A DNA stretch of 64,000 nucleotides, from contig NC_030852.1 of assembly GCF_000208745.1 (NCBI RefSeq), positions 2,189,927 through 2,253,926 of the forward strand. Reading direction: 5' to 3'. The stretch is from Theobroma cacao. Taxonomy: Eukaryota; Streptophyta; Magnoliopsida; Malvales; Malvaceae. Of this stretch, positions 13,629 to 26,587 are shown piece by piece. Within the stretch, counting starts at the first letter, position 1. Each line of letters begins with the position of its first letter. Made by a program: the position numbers and the translations under genes. The notes under the pieces were generated by a model, which made no database searches, had not been told where the DNA came from, and saw only the letters and a program-made list of their open reading frames with translations.

Positions 13629-16600
13629 TTCTTGGCATTTATTTTTTTATTTATTTTTGCTAATTAGTGTAATCTTTCTTTTAAACTTTTTTATGGTTTT
13701 TTTGAATATATTTAGCGGAATAATCTTGATAATTTTGTCCCAACAAGATATTGACAATCATAGGAAAGCAACGTGTTCGAGTTTTAAGATGCATTGAGTA
13801 CGTTAATATTAAGTGAAATCATAAGTATTCAATAAATTGTGTGTATAAAAGAATTAATTAGAATAATAAGCTTGTAGAATAATTAAGCTAACGTAATTGT
13901 GATAATTAATGAACTTGTTGCTTGGACAGTAGTAATAGAGATGCCTTTTACGTTGATGGAGGCAGTGACAGTGACAATATCAATAAGTATCAGAAATTCA
14001 AATGCATGTACTGCAATAGTGCATTTTCTTTGATTTTGGTACAGAAAAAGAATATTTTGCCTCATATTTAAAATAGTTTACTTCTATTATTTTGTGCTTA
14101 GATTAGGTGACATGACAAAAACAAATTGCACATATTTAACCATGATATGAAATTACATCTCTTGGATTAAATTATTTGTATCAAATGTATTTCATTATTT
14201 TTATAATTATTTTATATTTTCTGAATATATATATATATGTGATTTTTTATTTTCTTAGTTTTAAGTGTTTTTAATTAGGTTATACTAGTCAAAATGAAGT
14301 CCTATTAATAGAAATATTCTAAATACTTTTTACTTGGTAAACATCTATTTGTATGACTTATAGAAAGGCATGAAAAATTAACCACTATAATTATAATTTT
14401 TATTTAAACTATATATAAAAGCAATTTTTTCAATGTGATATTGGACTATATAATAAGAGGTAGTTCTCTTCCATCTCATAAATCTCATCTCGTTTATATT
14501 ATAATATGAATTCGAGGCTCTCAAGACAAACTCTTAAATTCTAATCATTGAAATGCACACTTGAGAATGTACCATATATGAAAGTAATTGAATGGATATT
14601 AAACTTATTGAACACTATATTCACTTTTTTTTCATTTTAATTAAAATTCCAATTATAAAGAGTTTTTTACACAAACTCCTTAAATTAAGTTACAAATCCT
14701 AACTGATAAAAATTACAAATTTATGTTGAAAATATTTAGTTTAACATAATAGGAAATCCTTCAAAATTAAACAAAAAATAAGTAATTGGAGAGCACCTAC
14801 TGAAAATAATTATCAAAACTCATAATCAATAGCAAAGAGACTTTGCCAGAAGAGGAAACCCAATCACAAGGAAAATAATCCAGGGAAACTAGTCGACTGT
14901 TGATATATATATGAAGTTATTTCTCTTTCATGAAGGAATTGTAAAAGGGTCGAGGCCTAGCTGTTAATGTATCAGCTAGCCTCGTCTATGATTGGAATCG
15001 AAAATTATCTGAATATACTACCAAAATAAGTTTAGGTGATTCATGGAAATGCACCGGCTTTACCAGATAAGTGCATTCAGACATATATGCTGTTCCAACA
15101 GTTTGTGTTAGATATTAGAACATCGTCATGAAGTTGACAACAACTTCATGTACCATGATTCCATAATTGCTTCAGACATATCCGCAGGGAGTACCCAGAC
15201 TTACCAGACCAAATGATGCGTATCTTGGTAACTTCGCAGCAACCCCCGGACTCTACCTAGTGTGTCAGAACACAATCCCTGACAATGAATAATCAAGGGG
15301 AGAATTTGGAGAAGAAGAGGAACAAAGATGTTGTAGATTCGATCATGTTCTTCAATCAGACAAAGCAGGTTCTACAGCAAGATTTATGGCAGCAGCTAGC
15401 TTGCTATATATCCTTATTTATGAACCATATCAGACAGAGTTTGTATGGAGTTCCGAGTAGACATTTCGTGTCTGGATTTCCTTGAAACCTGTCTAGATGC
15501 TCGTTACTGACAAGGCCACTGCTATACATAAGGAAAAATATTTACAACTCTACTTATATATATAATTATAAGCTAATTAATTATATATGTTATTTTACAG
15601 ATGTAAGGGGGGCTGGCAGGCCATTGCAAATCCAATGAATCCAACCTTTTGTTATACACAACAAAGAGTAAAATTCTTTTTTTGGCCCCCTTTTATAGAA
15701 TTTGTACATTAATAAAATAAATTTATTAACCTTTTAGTTTAAACCTCATTATTAACTTGATTCTCTTTAATTCTTTTTCTAACAGTGTTACATATGATTT
15801 TCTATTTCCTTTTCAATTAATATGATAAATTTGGAAGCTTTTCCAAGTCCAGAATTTATGTTTTTGCTTTTGCTTGCTGAATTATTTCCATGAAAAAACA
15901 AAAACTAAATAGCAAAAAAACAAGTAAACAAAAGCAAGTACTAGACCTCTCCCTGTCTTGTAATTTCTAGTTCACAATCTCTAACTTAATTTTCTAAAAG
16001 AAAAGGTTGATTCTTTAAGTTTCATTGCATGTGTGTTTTGAATTAAAGTACAAACCAAAAAGTAATTAACATGTAAATCAAGAACTCATCATATAGTAAC
16101 CATCCTCATCATTTATAGGGAAAAATATTAAAGTGGATTAAATTAATTTATAAGTTATGTCATTATGTCTACTTAGATAGTAATGTTGTATATAATGTAT
16201 AGGACAAAATAGAAATGCTCGATAATAAAAACACAAATACTCACACTATAATTTAGAATGAATTATTGAGAGTTTTCAAAGTAATAATTTAAAAATTCTC
16301 ATCCTTCTGATGATGATTTTTCAAAATAATTTATAATCAATATATTTCTTAATATCTTAACGTCTCGTTATTTTATCGAAATAGAATATATTTATAAAAA
16401 AAGAGAGTGACGTCTCTATAACAATGAAATGCATTAAAAGCATAGTTACTGAATTTATTTGTATTTATCCTTATAGTACGATAGAATTTTTCTTCATTGA
16501 TGGCTACACCTATGGAAAATATTACTACCATGTTCGGACTGTGCTTGAAAAAAAGTATGGTTTTCTTATGCTGATTTGATTGCACTTTCACATCGATCAC

Positions 16601-17450
16601 TAAGTTTTGAAATGAAGTAGATTTTGTGGTTATATATGCATATGGCTCAGGTTTCTTTGAAAATTCAGAGTGCAGGTACAAGTAAACTGTCAGGACAGTT
16701 AAAACAATATGGCTCAAGCCAAGCTCCAGGTTTACGTGGATAGTTCATTGTCTGCCTATCGATGCACCAACCGGAGGAGAATGGTCGAGGCATGTGACGC
16801 TGCGTGTGTGTGCGAGAGAGTGTGAAAGAGAGGGTTGATGGCCACCACATAAGGCATGGAAAGCAACTTCCAGGGTCGGGGGACCGCAGCCTTGACAGTC
16901 TTTCAGGTTTTAACAGAATTATTGGAAATATAGGGAGACATATCTACAAAACAGTCTTGCTCAAGATTTTTGACAGAGATGAAAAATACCCCTTTGCCCA
17001 CATCCCCCCTTCCCTTTTGTAGGGTCATGAGGAATCCTTCAATTTGACAAATGACCAATGGGAATCCAGGGTTTAGGATGGACATGAAAATTTCAGCCAA
17101 TGAACACTGAGATGGCCAAATTTCTGGGTCCCAAAAAGCGTAATTGACCCTTTCCTTTGGCAAGCCACAACAAAGCGCATGGGCTACATACTCTCGCAGC
17201 ATCCCACTGCCCACTGCAAGGGAAAAACCAAAAGTGTTGAGGTTGGTCTCACTAGAAAACATACTACCTCCCAACACCAATTATTGAACCATGGGCTCCT
17301 CAAAATAAATAGATGCAAGGTACCCCAATATTCCTCCGTAAAGACACTTTGCATTTTGAGCTTGTTTCTTTTGCTGAGTTAGTTCTCAACTTTAGCTGAA
17401 AGCGTGTTTGATCCTTGTATCAACTTCATAATCATTTTCCTGTCTATCTA
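13629..17450. other. Intergenic region upstream of COL gene
   Basis: About 3.8 kb without a gene I recognise. The region 14940-15490 is less AT-rich and holds two short hairpins and an unplaced 66-residue open frame (15285-15485). The stretch 16680-17450 is the probable promoter and leader of the COL gene, with a TATA-like AATAAATA near 17305. The rest is AT-rich spacer. Confidence 0.5.
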
Positions 17451-18865
17451 ATGACCACTGACAAGAAAGCAGCGAATGCCATGGGAAGCAAGACGGCTAG
17501 AGCCTGCGATGGTTGTTTGCGGAAGCGTGCACGTTGGTATTGTGCAGCAGATGATGCCTTTCTTTGCCAAGGCTGTGATACATCAGTCCACTCTGCTAAT
17601 CAGTTAGCCAGCAGGCATGAAAGGGTTAGGCTTGAAACTGCATCATTTTCTAAGTTCAGTGCTTCGGTTACGAACCGAACTAATCAAGATGCCCCACCAG
17701 CATGGCACCAAGGTTTCACTCGAAAGGCAAGAACACCAAGGCAAAACAAGTCCATGTTGGGGCAACAAAAAGATGAGGGAAAAGTTTTCAGTTTGAATCC
17801 GCTTGATCCTGTTGTTCCTGAGATTGGTAGTGAAGACGGGTCAGTTGATGAGAACGAAGAGCAGCTGCTTTGCAGAGTTCCGGTATTGAATCCTTTTGCT
17901 GCAGAGCTATGTAATAGGGTAACGAGTGATGGTGATGAAGTTGCTATGGTAAATGAAGATGGGAATTTCGTGATTGATGATTATGAACGTGAAGGAACAT
18001 GCGAGTTGGATGATGGATTACATGGCTTTTTACCATCGGATATGGATCTTGCTGATTTTGCTGCTGATGTGGAGAGCTTACTAGGAGTTGGACTTGATGA
18101 TGATGCTTGTTGTGACACCAAAGGAATTGAATTGTTACATAGCAAGGAAGAAGAAGGAAGTAATGTTCTACATGAAGGCAGAATTGTGAAAGTTAAAGAT
18201 GAAGAAGAAGTGGAAGGTATAACAGCTTGTTGCTTTGATTCTGCTTTTGATGTGACAAGAGAATCCTTAAACTGGAGCTATGATTATGAGTCACCCACGA
18301 TTGGTGAGGAGGAAGAGGAGAAGGTGTTGCCTGCGACAGAGACAACAACAATGAATGGTGAAAGCAAGGCGGAGATGAAGAGGAACATGCTGTTGCGGCT
18401 GAATTATGAGTCAGTCATCACTGCTTGGGCCAGCCAAGTGTCTCCTTGGACAGCAGGAAGTCGACCGGAATTCAACCCTGATGACTTCATGGTACTATAT
18501 ACCCCTCTCCTTTTCTTTAACTTCTTAACCTTATATACTTGCACCAGCAATCATTCGTCTATAAATCTAAACTTTGAATTCATGTAGCTAATCATTTACT
18601 TTCAATCCAGGGCTCAAATCTTAAAGAGGGCCATCACCTGAGCGGAGGCATAGGGGGAATATACAGCCTGCAGGGAAGAGGGAACACAGATGGAGAAAGA
18701 GAAGCAAGGGTATCAAGGTACAGAGAGAAGAGAAGAACGAGGCTGTTCTCGAAGAAGATAAGGTATGAAGTGAGGAAGCTGAATGCGGAGAAAAGGCCCA
18801 GAATGAAAGGCAGGTTCGTTAAGAGGACTTCCTTTGTGGGGACTGCTTTTACTTATATCAATTAA
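17451..18865 (+). CDS. COL16: CONSTANS-like B-box/CCT protein (COL6/7/16 group), 2 exons, 431 aa
   Basis: Nuclear transcriptional regulator of the single-B-box plus CCT class (BBX14-17), linked in other plants to light responses, flowering and pigment or branching control. Exon 1 is 17451-18491 and exon 2 is 18611-18865; both joins are GT-AG, phase 0, ending TAA. The B-box spans residues 19-56 with ligands C19, C22, C31, C39, C42, H47 and H56. The conserved motif [12 protein letters not shown] follows. The middle is acidic with the [19 protein letters not shown] block typical of this clade. The CCT domain is at about 376-420 ([20 protein letters not shown]). The start is the first ATG in frame after the upstream region; an internal ATG ten codons on is also possible. 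Group assignment is firm; COL16 rather than COL6 or COL7 is a guess. Confidence 0.93.
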
Positions 18866-19877
18866 TAACTGTTTAAACTGCCAAATCTTGCTGTTTGTTT
18901 CTTTGCAAGAATTGGCAGGAGAGTTGCTTAGCCAATAGCCAGGCTATACATATAATTGGCTAAGCTTCCAATTAGTAAATGGATTAGGGTAGCTGATCAC
19001 TGTTAGACCTTCTCTAACAGTACTAAAAATCTTTCTAACGCTTGAAGCTTTGATGTTAATTAACCGAAAACGCTGTAAAGTAGTCAAGGTCCTGGTCTCT
19101 TTCCATCTTTCTGCCTTGGACGAATGAAGAATTTTGTTTCATTTCTCCATATATACGAGACCAGATATGTTAAAACAGCTTTATTCTTTATAAACAGGTT
19201 GGTTTCTGTAAACATTTGATTCAACTTAGTTATGCAGTAGAGGAGGAAGAACAACTTCTGCTACTTGTGTAAAATCTGTGACCAACTGACCATGATTGTT
19301 GCCTCACTTTGACAATTCAATTAATTTGATTCAACTTTGGACTGGAATTCAACAATTGAACAATGCTTGAACTTTGCACTGGAATAAGAAAAATAAAGAA
19401 AAAATTTGGTTCTCATTCAAAAGGGTTAAATGTATTATACCCATCAACATGAATCTAATTCCCCCAAAAGGGCTCAGCAAATTGCTGGTAACATTGCTAA
19501 AATCTTTCCACTGCAAAAAAACTTTGGGGTGAAACTACAATGGAATTATCATGCATGTAATTATGCATATTTGTAGAGCATAGAATTAGCCTTCTCTTTT
19601 TTTTTTTCCCACATCTACACAGGAGGAAAGTTTATTTGTTTGTAAAGTGGAATTGGAATGGAATTCAGATAACAAGTCCATTACTCAATTTGGTGTACAG
19701 TGGAATTCGAGTGGAATTCTGATAACAAGTCCATATAATCAATTTGGTGTAATGCCTTTGTTGATTCTCTTGCTAAGTTTAGAGTTGATAGAGCAAAAAT
19801 GTTTTACATTTCATGGTAATATGAGGTGAAAATAAGAATTTTTGAAGATTGCTTTCAATTTATATTCAACTGATGGT
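18866..19877. other. Spacer downstream of COL gene
   Basis: 3' UTR and spacer. The only structure seen is the short tandem duplication at 19646-19751. Confidence 0.5.
19646..19751. repeat. Two-copy tandem repeat, 53-bp unit
   Basis: The unit beginning GTGGAATT and ending CAATTTGGTGTA occurs twice head to tail (starts about 19646 and 19699) with few differences. It is a local duplication with no coding sense. Confidence 0.75.
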
Positions 19878-20271
19878 AGGAATGGAAATGGGTACTCTAT
19901 TATAGGATACTTGTGGATATCCAATCTGATTATATAAGGTTACGTTACCTATAACTGGGTTTGAGATAAATTCGGATAGTGATTTCCCTACTCGCATTGG
20001 GTTTAGGGTTTGGGTACCGCCTCTTGGGTACCTACTATCCGAATCCGATTGTTTTTTAAAAATATTTTAATTATTATTTTAATAATTAAATTAAAAATAT
20101 ACCATTTTTACTAATTTTATAAGTAATTTTTTTTATTAAAAACTAACAGATATATGAAAAATACGGTTATTCTAATTATTTATGTGATGACATCAATATA
20201 TTTAAATTAAAAAATTATTAGATTATTAATTATGTTTAAACAATATGAATATCATATAATATTATAAAAGA

Positions 20272-21407
20272 ATATAATTACTTTTAAATATATATTTTTA
20301 AAATAAATATATTTACTTTCTATTTTATGTTAACATTACAAAAACTATAACTTATAAAATTATTAATTATAATAGATATACCATTGTTTATATAAACTTA
20401 TAATATATATTTAAAGAAAGTTTTTGAGATTAGAATAGTTTTAAAACTTAACTTTTTTTTTAATTTCATGAAATTAAAGACAAATCTATATAGTTAATTA
20501 AATTAATTCATGAAACTATTATTATTAATTAACTTGTAATGTCTTTTAATATATATAGTTTATGTATAGTGTTAATTTATAAGAAATATAATTACTATTA
20601 TATATATACTAAAAATATTTTAGTATATATATACTTTAAATATAAACATATTTACTTTCTATTTTGTGTTAACATTATAAAAATAATCACTTATAAAATT
20701 ATTAAATATAATATATATATATATATATCTTTGTTTATATAAACATATAATATATAAACCTAAAGAGAAGTTGTGAGATTAGAATAGTTTTGAAACTTAA
20801 TTAATTTTTTAATTTTATATAATTAAGAACAAATCTATATAGTTAATTAAATTAATTCATAAAACTATAATTATTAATTAACTTTTAATGTCTTTTAATA
20901 TATATACTTTATGTATATTAGGTTCATTTATAAAGAATATAATTACTATTATATATATTAAAATACTTTTAGTGTATATATATGTACTTTTAATATAAAC
21001 ATATTTATTTTCTATTTTATGTTAGCATTATAAAAGTTATAACTTAAAAAATTATTAATTACAATATATTTATAGCTTTGTTTATATATTATAATATATA
21101 AATTTAAAGGGAAGTTGTGAGATTAGAATAGTTTTGAAACCTAGTTATTTTTTTTTAATTTCATGAAATTAAGGACAAACCCATATAGTTAATTAAATTA
21201 ATTAATGAAACTATGATTATTAATTGACTTGTAATATCTTTTAATATATATACTTTATATACATTGAGTTCATTTATAAAAAATATAATTACTATTATAT
21301 ATATACTAAAATACTTTTAGTATATGTACACTTTAAATATAAACATACTTACTTTCTATTTTGTATTAACATTACAAAAATTATAACTTATAAAATTATT
21401 AATTATG
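20272..21407. repeat. Tandem array, about 345-bp unit, just over three copies
   Basis: A landmark, TTACTTTCTATTTTRTGTTAAC and variants, recurs near 20312, 20651, 21004 and 21348, so the period is 339-353 bp. Each unit also repeats GAGATTAGAATAGTTTT and ATATAGTTAATTAAATTAAT in the same order. The copies differ by small indels and substitutions. Confidence 0.85.
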
Positions 21408-21638
21408 TTTGAGATATTTATTTTTTATTATTTAAATTTAAATTTTGTTATTTGTGTGTTTTTATTTATTTAATTATTAGTAAATTATATGAAATATGTA
21501 GGAGAAATATTATTGTATATGGATACAGGTACGGATTCGGATTCGGGTAATTGGGTATCATGAATAGAATTTTAATAATTTTTTTACATAATCAGGTTTT
21601 TAAACGGGTTAGGGTAATTATAAGGTAGTGGGGATGTA

Positions 21639-21662
21639 TTAGGGTTAGGGTTAGGGTTAGGG
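21639..21662 (+). repeat. Four perfect TTAGGG units (interstitial telomere-like)
   Basis: Four uninterrupted TTAGGG hexamers. Most plant telomeres use TTTAGGG, so this is not simply a piece of the usual plant telomere. It lies within GGGTA/AGGGTT-rich DNA and may be a local slippage product. Confidence 0.9.
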
Positions 21663-21776
21663 TAGTAATTTTTAAAAATATTAAGGTAATAAATAGGGTT
21701 TGGGTACTTTATTTTTTATAGGGTTATAGTTCGGATACCTCAAAATTAACGAATACCTTACTTATTGACAACCCTA

Positions 21777-23025
21777 ACTGTTATTATGTATTATTGTGAT
21801 TGATCTTCGTCATGAGGATTATTAACATGTATTAATTTTTAATATTAATAAAATTTTATTTTGATTGAGAAAAAAAAACCTTTACTCAAAATTAAGTGTT
21901 TTGGCTAATTGATGAACAATTTATTAAAAATGAATCCTAAAAATATTTTTTTTTAAAAAAAGAAAGACCCATATAGCTAACTCTTGAAGTTAATATCAAC
22001 CTAAACTTCAAAAAATGTAATCAAATTTCTTAATTCTCACTCTATTCTTGGTCCATTAGTCTATTGGAAGTGCATGTCAGTGCCAAATAAACAATAATTT
22101 TGTTATTAAATTTTGCTTATTACCATTCATTTCCATTATTGAAGGAAAAATTTTGGTATAGTTATATTATATTATTGCATTCAATAGATGAAGTATGTTA
22201 TTGATCATTTGCACCCATTAAGCCTCACATTCAAATTGCTGGGAAAAGTAAAACCAAGAATTAGAGCACCAAACCTTTAGCATATAGGTTTCCTTTTTCC
22301 CTTCCCCTTTTTTCTTTCCACCTTTTCTTAAATTAAAAAAGAAAAACCAATTAAATATGCCTTGTCAAAAGATGAAGGTGACCAATCATCAAAATTCAAA
22401 CACAAATGTAAGAAAATCATCCTTTCCAAATTGTAGGCCATAAATATTATTGTTGCATCACATGTGGTTGGTTTCAAGTTTCAACCCTCTTCCTATTTTA
22501 ATCATTCACTTGTATATGTGAGATGGACTTGTCAATTGCATAGTCTCTGGACAATCCTTGCTTGCCAATTTCTCATTTCCTTTTTCAACCAAAAAAGTAT
22601 ATATATATATATTTACATATTTATGTATTTATGTTTGATGAGTTTTAGTTTGGTTAAGGTAATAGCCACACGTAATGATACATGCATATATCTTTTAAAG
22701 AATATAATTTAAATTTTTCGCCATTTAAGGTAAAATAAATCTTTTCACAAACAAGTGAGCCCTCCGTCCACATTCCTAGTGGTCCAAAAACTCGTTTTTG
22801 TCAGAAAAATTAAAATCTTAAGTCAATTTCAGTGAGAATGACATAATATAATATAAATATATAAATACATATGCATACGTATGTCCTACTAATTTTGGCA
22901 TTTATATAATATGGTCTGGAGAAGGTTCAACTCCTTGTGGAAATAAAATTTCGACTTGTCAACCTCAATATTGTTTTGTCCCTTTGATTTTTCTTTCTTC
23001 ATATTTTTGTACTTCATTTTATTTT
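21777..23025. other. AT-rich spacer, no gene seen
   Basis: No coding frame or conserved motif recognised. A short TA microsatellite lies at about 22597-22612. Confidence 0.5.
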
Positions 23026-23494
23026 AGTATGATACTTAAAAAAGTTTTTAAATTATTTAAAAAATTTTAAATAAATCTTTATTTTTCTATTGTGTTCAAT
23101 CAAATCTTTATATTTTTATTTTGATTTAAATAAACTCTTATGACTAATGGATAATTAATTGTCATCAATCAAAATGTTAATTATCATTTTATATCCATGT
23201 GGTGCTGACGTGGTACTAATATAAAGAGTGAAAAATGTAATATGATTATGTCATTCTGTCACATCAACATACCATGTCATGATCCATTATAATATGTTAA
23301 GATTATCATGTTAATTCTATATAAGCATTACGTAGTATAAAATGATAAGTGACATTTTGACAAATTCACACATTAATTATAAGAATTTATTTGATTTAAA
23401 ATAAAAATATAAAAACTTAATTGAACGAAATAGAAATAAAAATACTTATTTAAATTTTTTTAAATAATTTAGAGGTTTTTTTAGATATTATACT
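23026..23494. mobile_element. MITE with long terminal inverted repeats, copy 2
   Basis: The left end AGTATGATACTTAAAAAAG pairs with the right end, whose inverse begins AGTATAATATCTAAAAAAAC. The inverted arms extend more than 100 bp. The arms match the element at 9690-10088 in sequence and order; the centres differ more. The word TTTATTTT flanks both ends, a possible 8-bp target duplication, though low complexity makes this weak. No coding capacity. Confidence 0.7.
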
Positions 23495-23559
23495 CTTTAT
23501 TTTTGTTTTTTATCATTTTTGTGCCAAAGAGAAAAAGGAAAGAAACAAGGAAGGCAATA

Positions 23560-23830
23560 AAACTGTTGTTGCCCTCTTTTCCCTTCTTTTGGACGGGTTA
23601 CCTAGGTGGGTCAGACCTTATCCAACAAATCGTGGTTGCAGCGAAGGGTTCAATTCTGCCCAGCCTGAGGCTCATTTGGCACCACAGCTCTCAGTGTAAA
23701 TACGGGCCAGGCGATTGCAACTGCATTCATGGCAGATTTCCCGGAGCCAGCCCACATTCTTTCTGGCCAAAGGTCTTGACTCGGCGAGGAAACCATCCAA
23801 ATGGGGAATTTCATCTTTCCTTTTCAATGC
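23560..23830. other. GC-richer island of unknown nature
   Basis: About 270 bp clearly less AT-rich than its surroundings and open in one plus frame (23503-23952). It follows the MITE directly. I recognise no protein domain in any frame; it could be part of an unannotated transcript, a regulatory block or a decayed gene. Confidence 0.35.
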
Positions 23831-26500
23831 TACATATTTTTTCAAACTTAATGGAAAACACAATCATTCAATTCACAGCAAAAGATGACCTAAACATTAA
23901 CATCATATATATATATATACTGAATATCGATTTTAGTAAACCTATCTACTAAATTATTAATATTTTGAGAAATATGTCAGATTTGTCACTTTTTTAATGA
24001 AATTTTAAGCTTCCAGTACATGAAATACGAAATTCTCAACCTATACAGAATGTTATGAGGATTTAAAACTTAACGTATTGCATTTCAAGAATCACTCTAA
24101 ATTATTAAATAGTAAGAATTCACTCATTATTTAATTTTGTTAAAATTAGCATTGAGTTAATTATTAATTTTGTTAAGAACATGAGCGAAAACGATACCGT
24201 GCAATGCTTGAAAATACATTTCTCATTAATTAGAAGCTTGAATTGAGACACAAACTTATATTTTGAGAATACCCTTTTACACTTGTGTTTTTAACTCAAA
24301 GATCATGGAATATGAAATATACATCTCTCATAAAAATTATATTATAGCATATCAAGAGCGTAAATTTAACTCAAAGATCTCACTTGTTAATTGGTTTCGA
24401 GATTGAAACAACTAATTTTAAGAGAACTCCAAAATTGATATCATGGAACATGAAATATGCCACCTCGATAAAATTCTTGCAATGATACAACAAAATAACA
24501 TATACAAAATGTAAATAATAAAAATACCAATAAGACTAAACTTAAACTTATAAACCTCACATGTAATGACAGATGGAAAAAAGGAATTGCAAATGGAGAA
24601 GCTTGTTTAGTTAAATTAGAGTATGACTCAAACGTTGCATATAGGTCAAATATAAGACACTCACGTATGCAATTCATATCTTTACAATTCACATGAACAA
24701 TTTAAGACTCCTTTTGAAAATATTATTTAATCTTTCTAAGCACTCTTTCAAAGCGAACGTGGTTAAGGGAGGAACCCCATTTAAGACCTCCCTTTTTAAG
24801 TATGTTATAGGCATTGAGAGGTGAAATTTACTTAGTTAATAAATGAAAATGGAGAGAAAGAAAAAGCCATGAAATACCCCGAAGGGATAATGAGGGTGAA
24901 ATCATGAGCATGCATGCACCTCTTTAGAAGAGAGAATCCGAATCCAAGCACCTAGGAGAAGGACAAATGCTAAAACCTTCACAACTCACAGCCGTACCCC
25001 TAACCCTAAGCCTTCTCGTAACTCAAACAAAGTCATGTCACTCAAAAGGCAACATCTTTTCCAGTCATCTTTTCCTTCCCTTTCCTCCCTTCCAAACATG
25101 GGAAACATTTTTTTAAGTCTCCAACACTTCACAAAACCCCAGGGACGGAGAAGAGACAAAACCAACACCAATACTTTGAGGTTTCAAAACGAGAGGAAGA
25201 CCATCCATATTGAATCAATGTTGGGGAGGGAATCAAACGGCTGGGGTTTCATTTGGGGGTGGTTTGGCTCAATGCTGTGGACAAAGGGTGTATCAGGGAA
25301 AACCCTTTTGGGCTTTGATAACTGTCTCGGTTGTCTTCTTGCATGAAAAAGAAGGAAAAAGGCTGAGAAATCTTTTTGTTTTCCAGCGCTGCAACTGTGA
25401 ATCTAATGAAGATAATATGGTACGGCTGAATCTCTTCAAAGATTTCATGAACCTCAGACAGCAACGTAGGCTACATGCTAGGAGAGCAAAGACCTTGCTT
25501 TTGTATTTGTTTGGATTGTTGTTATTGAAGTGGCGAACAGCTCCATGACAGAATCATTAATTCTTTGTTTAAAAATTAAACATTTTGCTGTAAGTGGTAA
25601 GGCGGTTGTTAGCACTTAGTTCATTTGATACATAATTTTCTATTTGAAAAGCATGATTCCAATTATAAAAAGAAAAAACAGTTATTAAATTGAATATTTG
25701 TTTTAACGTGACATCAGTGACATTATTCTTATTTATTGGTTCCTTCGTCAAGCTTTTCTCATGCTACTCTATAAAATTTTATCTTTATATGTTACTAAAA
25801 GTATTTAGGTGATAATAATTTTTATAAAAATATTAATTGATTTTAAATTAAATATTTATTTAAAATTTAACGAGGATGACGGTAAATGTAGTTTAAAGTC
25901 ATTTCAAGAATAGGTAAATTTATTTTTATTTAAAATTCCTTTTCACAATGTGATTGACAGAATGACAGCAATTTTGCTAAATAATTGACCAATTCCTATT
26001 GAAAAGAAAGGAGAAAAATCCACACAAATGAAACATCAGTCATAAACCACAAACAGGACTGAAATTAAAGGGGCATGCATCAGGATGATGCATTGCTTTT
26101 GTATGGTAAATAAATATCTGATGCAGATGGAGATTGGGTCATAGGGTAAATTTTTTTGTTTTGGACAGTTTCAAGTATGTCCTTTGTTGAACTGTGCCTC
26201 ACTTTGTGGAATAATTCCACGATCAAGACTTGTTAATAATTTACAGATCTATTAGTTTTCATATGGGATGGTTTCCCTTATAATGTGTTGCATTTTTAAC
26301 TTTGATTAATTGTTAAAAGTGTTGAAAAAACAATAGAATCCTCGAATGAGATGAAAAAGCTGAATGAGGACAAAAGCTCTTGGAAACCCATATGATTTAA
26401 CTGGGTCTGGAAAGAAAATGGGAAGATTCCCCCGAATGCATGCTCTCTGTCAAGGGCTCTTGACTTGGTATCAGACAAAAACCTTTTTGAAGGAGGGCAA
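23831..26500. other. Spacer with unplaced open frames
   Basis: AT-rich until about 24900. Then 25000-25550 is of more balanced composition and holds overlapping short frames, including one at 25210-25548 that ends in a basic segment (QQRRLHARRAK) before a Leu-rich stretch. I do not recognise it. The last part is probably promoter of the MIR319 transcript; a TATA-like TATTTAAG lies at 26505-26512. Confidence 0.4.
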
Positions 26501-26587
26501 GTTGTATTTAAGGAAGCAGCAACAAGGAAGAAAGGACCATCTCTTTCCTTCTTCCTTGAGAGTTTTGAGGAGAAAATAAGTAGAGAG

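Larger units (their letters stand above)
19878..21776. mobile_element. AT-rich repeat element with internal tandem array
   Basis: Left (19878-20050) and right (21515-21776) flanks are rich in GGGTAC/GGGTTTGGGTA/ATCCGAAT-type words in roughly inverted arrangement, a composition common at the ends of non-autonomous plant transposons. Between them lies extreme AT-rich DNA containing a tandem array. No open frame of coding quality. Element boundaries and class are inferred only. Confidence 0.4.

Noticed and set aside
16373..16717. 114-codon minus-strand frame in the LysM-COL spacer
   Set aside because: AT-rich sequence by chance gives such frames; low-complexity composition and no domain.
23600..23700. 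Weak resemblance of one frame to the C-terminal part of histone H2A.Z
   Set aside because: Only a handful of spaced residues agree and the upstream histone-fold sequence is missing.
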